Origin: an uncultured Sulfitobacter sp. | Lineage (GTDB): Bacteria; Pseudomonadota; Alphaproteobacteria; Rhodobacterales; Rhodobacteraceae | Assembly: GCA_937923365.1 (NCBI GenBank) | Contig: CALAIJ010000232.1 | Span: 1-6,198 of the forward strand | DNA length: 6,198 bases | Reading direction: 5' to 3' | Part shown: piece after piece, positions 6,128 to 6,198 of the stretch | Layout of the letters: each line of letters starts with the position of its first letter | How positions within the stretch are numbered: the first letter of the stretch is position 1 | Notes under the pieces: generated by a model | The model's input: the letters and a program-made list of their open reading frames with translations, nothing else | Databases searched by the model: none | What the model was told of the DNA's origin: nothing | Program-made: the position numbers and the translations under genes

Positions 6128-6166
6128 GGTCAGAGAATCACTGACCCGCCCGATCAGGAGCGGGCG
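6128..6166 (-). other. Two adjacent hairpins near the right edge, possible end of an off-window gene
   Basis: GGTCAG (6128-6133) pairs with CTGACC (6141-6146), and CGCCCG (6147-6152) pairs with CGGGCG (6161-6166). On the minus strand one frame is open from the right edge to a TGA at 6156-6154, inside the first hairpin loop; the second hairpin and TTGGGTCTTTT follow. This would suit the 3' end of a gene lying to the right, but the visible tail (about 14 codons ending RARS) is too short to identify. A second frame is open from the edge for about 46 codons, so the reading is ambiguous. Confidence 0.25.
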
Positions 6167-6198
6167 CGCAGCAGTATCGTGCAGGGCGGGGGTGTCAG

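Larger units (their letters stand above)
5835..6198. other. Region without a supported gene
   Basis: No reading frame here has convincing coding character together with a start and ribosome-binding site. A 28-codon frame from the ATG at 6058 on the plus strand has no Shine-Dalgarno sequence. What the region holds is a series of dyad-symmetric elements (listed separately), a possible promoter and perhaps the tail of an off-window gene at the right edge. It most likely serves as the upstream control region of dctPQM. Confidence 0.5.

Noticed and set aside
6058..6143. 28-codon plus-strand frame beginning MCEMHILQAR, ending before a hairpin
   Set aside because: No Shine-Dalgarno sequence, no recognisable family and the length is within chance.

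Overview
The window looks like a stretch of chromosome from a GC-rich alphaproteobacterium, most likely Rhodobacterales (Roseobacter group). The grounds are the high third-position GC, the style of the TRAP transporter proteins and the MnmH sequence; no taxonomic marker is present, so this is inference. All supported genes are on the minus strand and read from right to left.

From right to left: about 450 bases without a supported gene (5748-6198) hold several dyad-symmetric elements, a possible promoter and a structured leader. A complete tripartite TRAP transporter follows. It has a Tat-exported solute receptor of the TakP-like (2-oxoacid/lactate) type (4662-5747), an enlarged DctQ small permease subunit (3524-4510) and a very large DctM permease subunit (848-3508). 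A strong hairpin plus U-run terminator lies between the receptor gene and the two membrane genes. It probably makes the receptor more abundant than the permease. dctQ and dctM are 15 bases apart and surely co-transcribed.

Downstream of dctM, a 12-bp-stem hairpin (810-840) closes the transporter operon. A 278-base gap then holds an AT-rich cluster of TGAT..ATCA palindromes. The last gene is the 5' part of mnmH (tRNA 2-selenouridine synthase), which runs off the left edge of the window.

Functionally, the receptor would capture a small carboxylate in the periplasm and deliver it to the DctQM membrane complex for ion-coupled uptake. mnmH is a separate tRNA-modification gene that implies selenium use by the organism. 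The most unusual protein feature is the roughly 330-residue soluble, partly coiled-coil tail on DctM. The most unusual DNA features are the palindrome cluster upstream of mnmH and the ATTGT/ACAAT half-site cluster upstream of dctP. I see no wholly new multi-gene system, mobile element, CRISPR array, tRNA or rRNA in this window.
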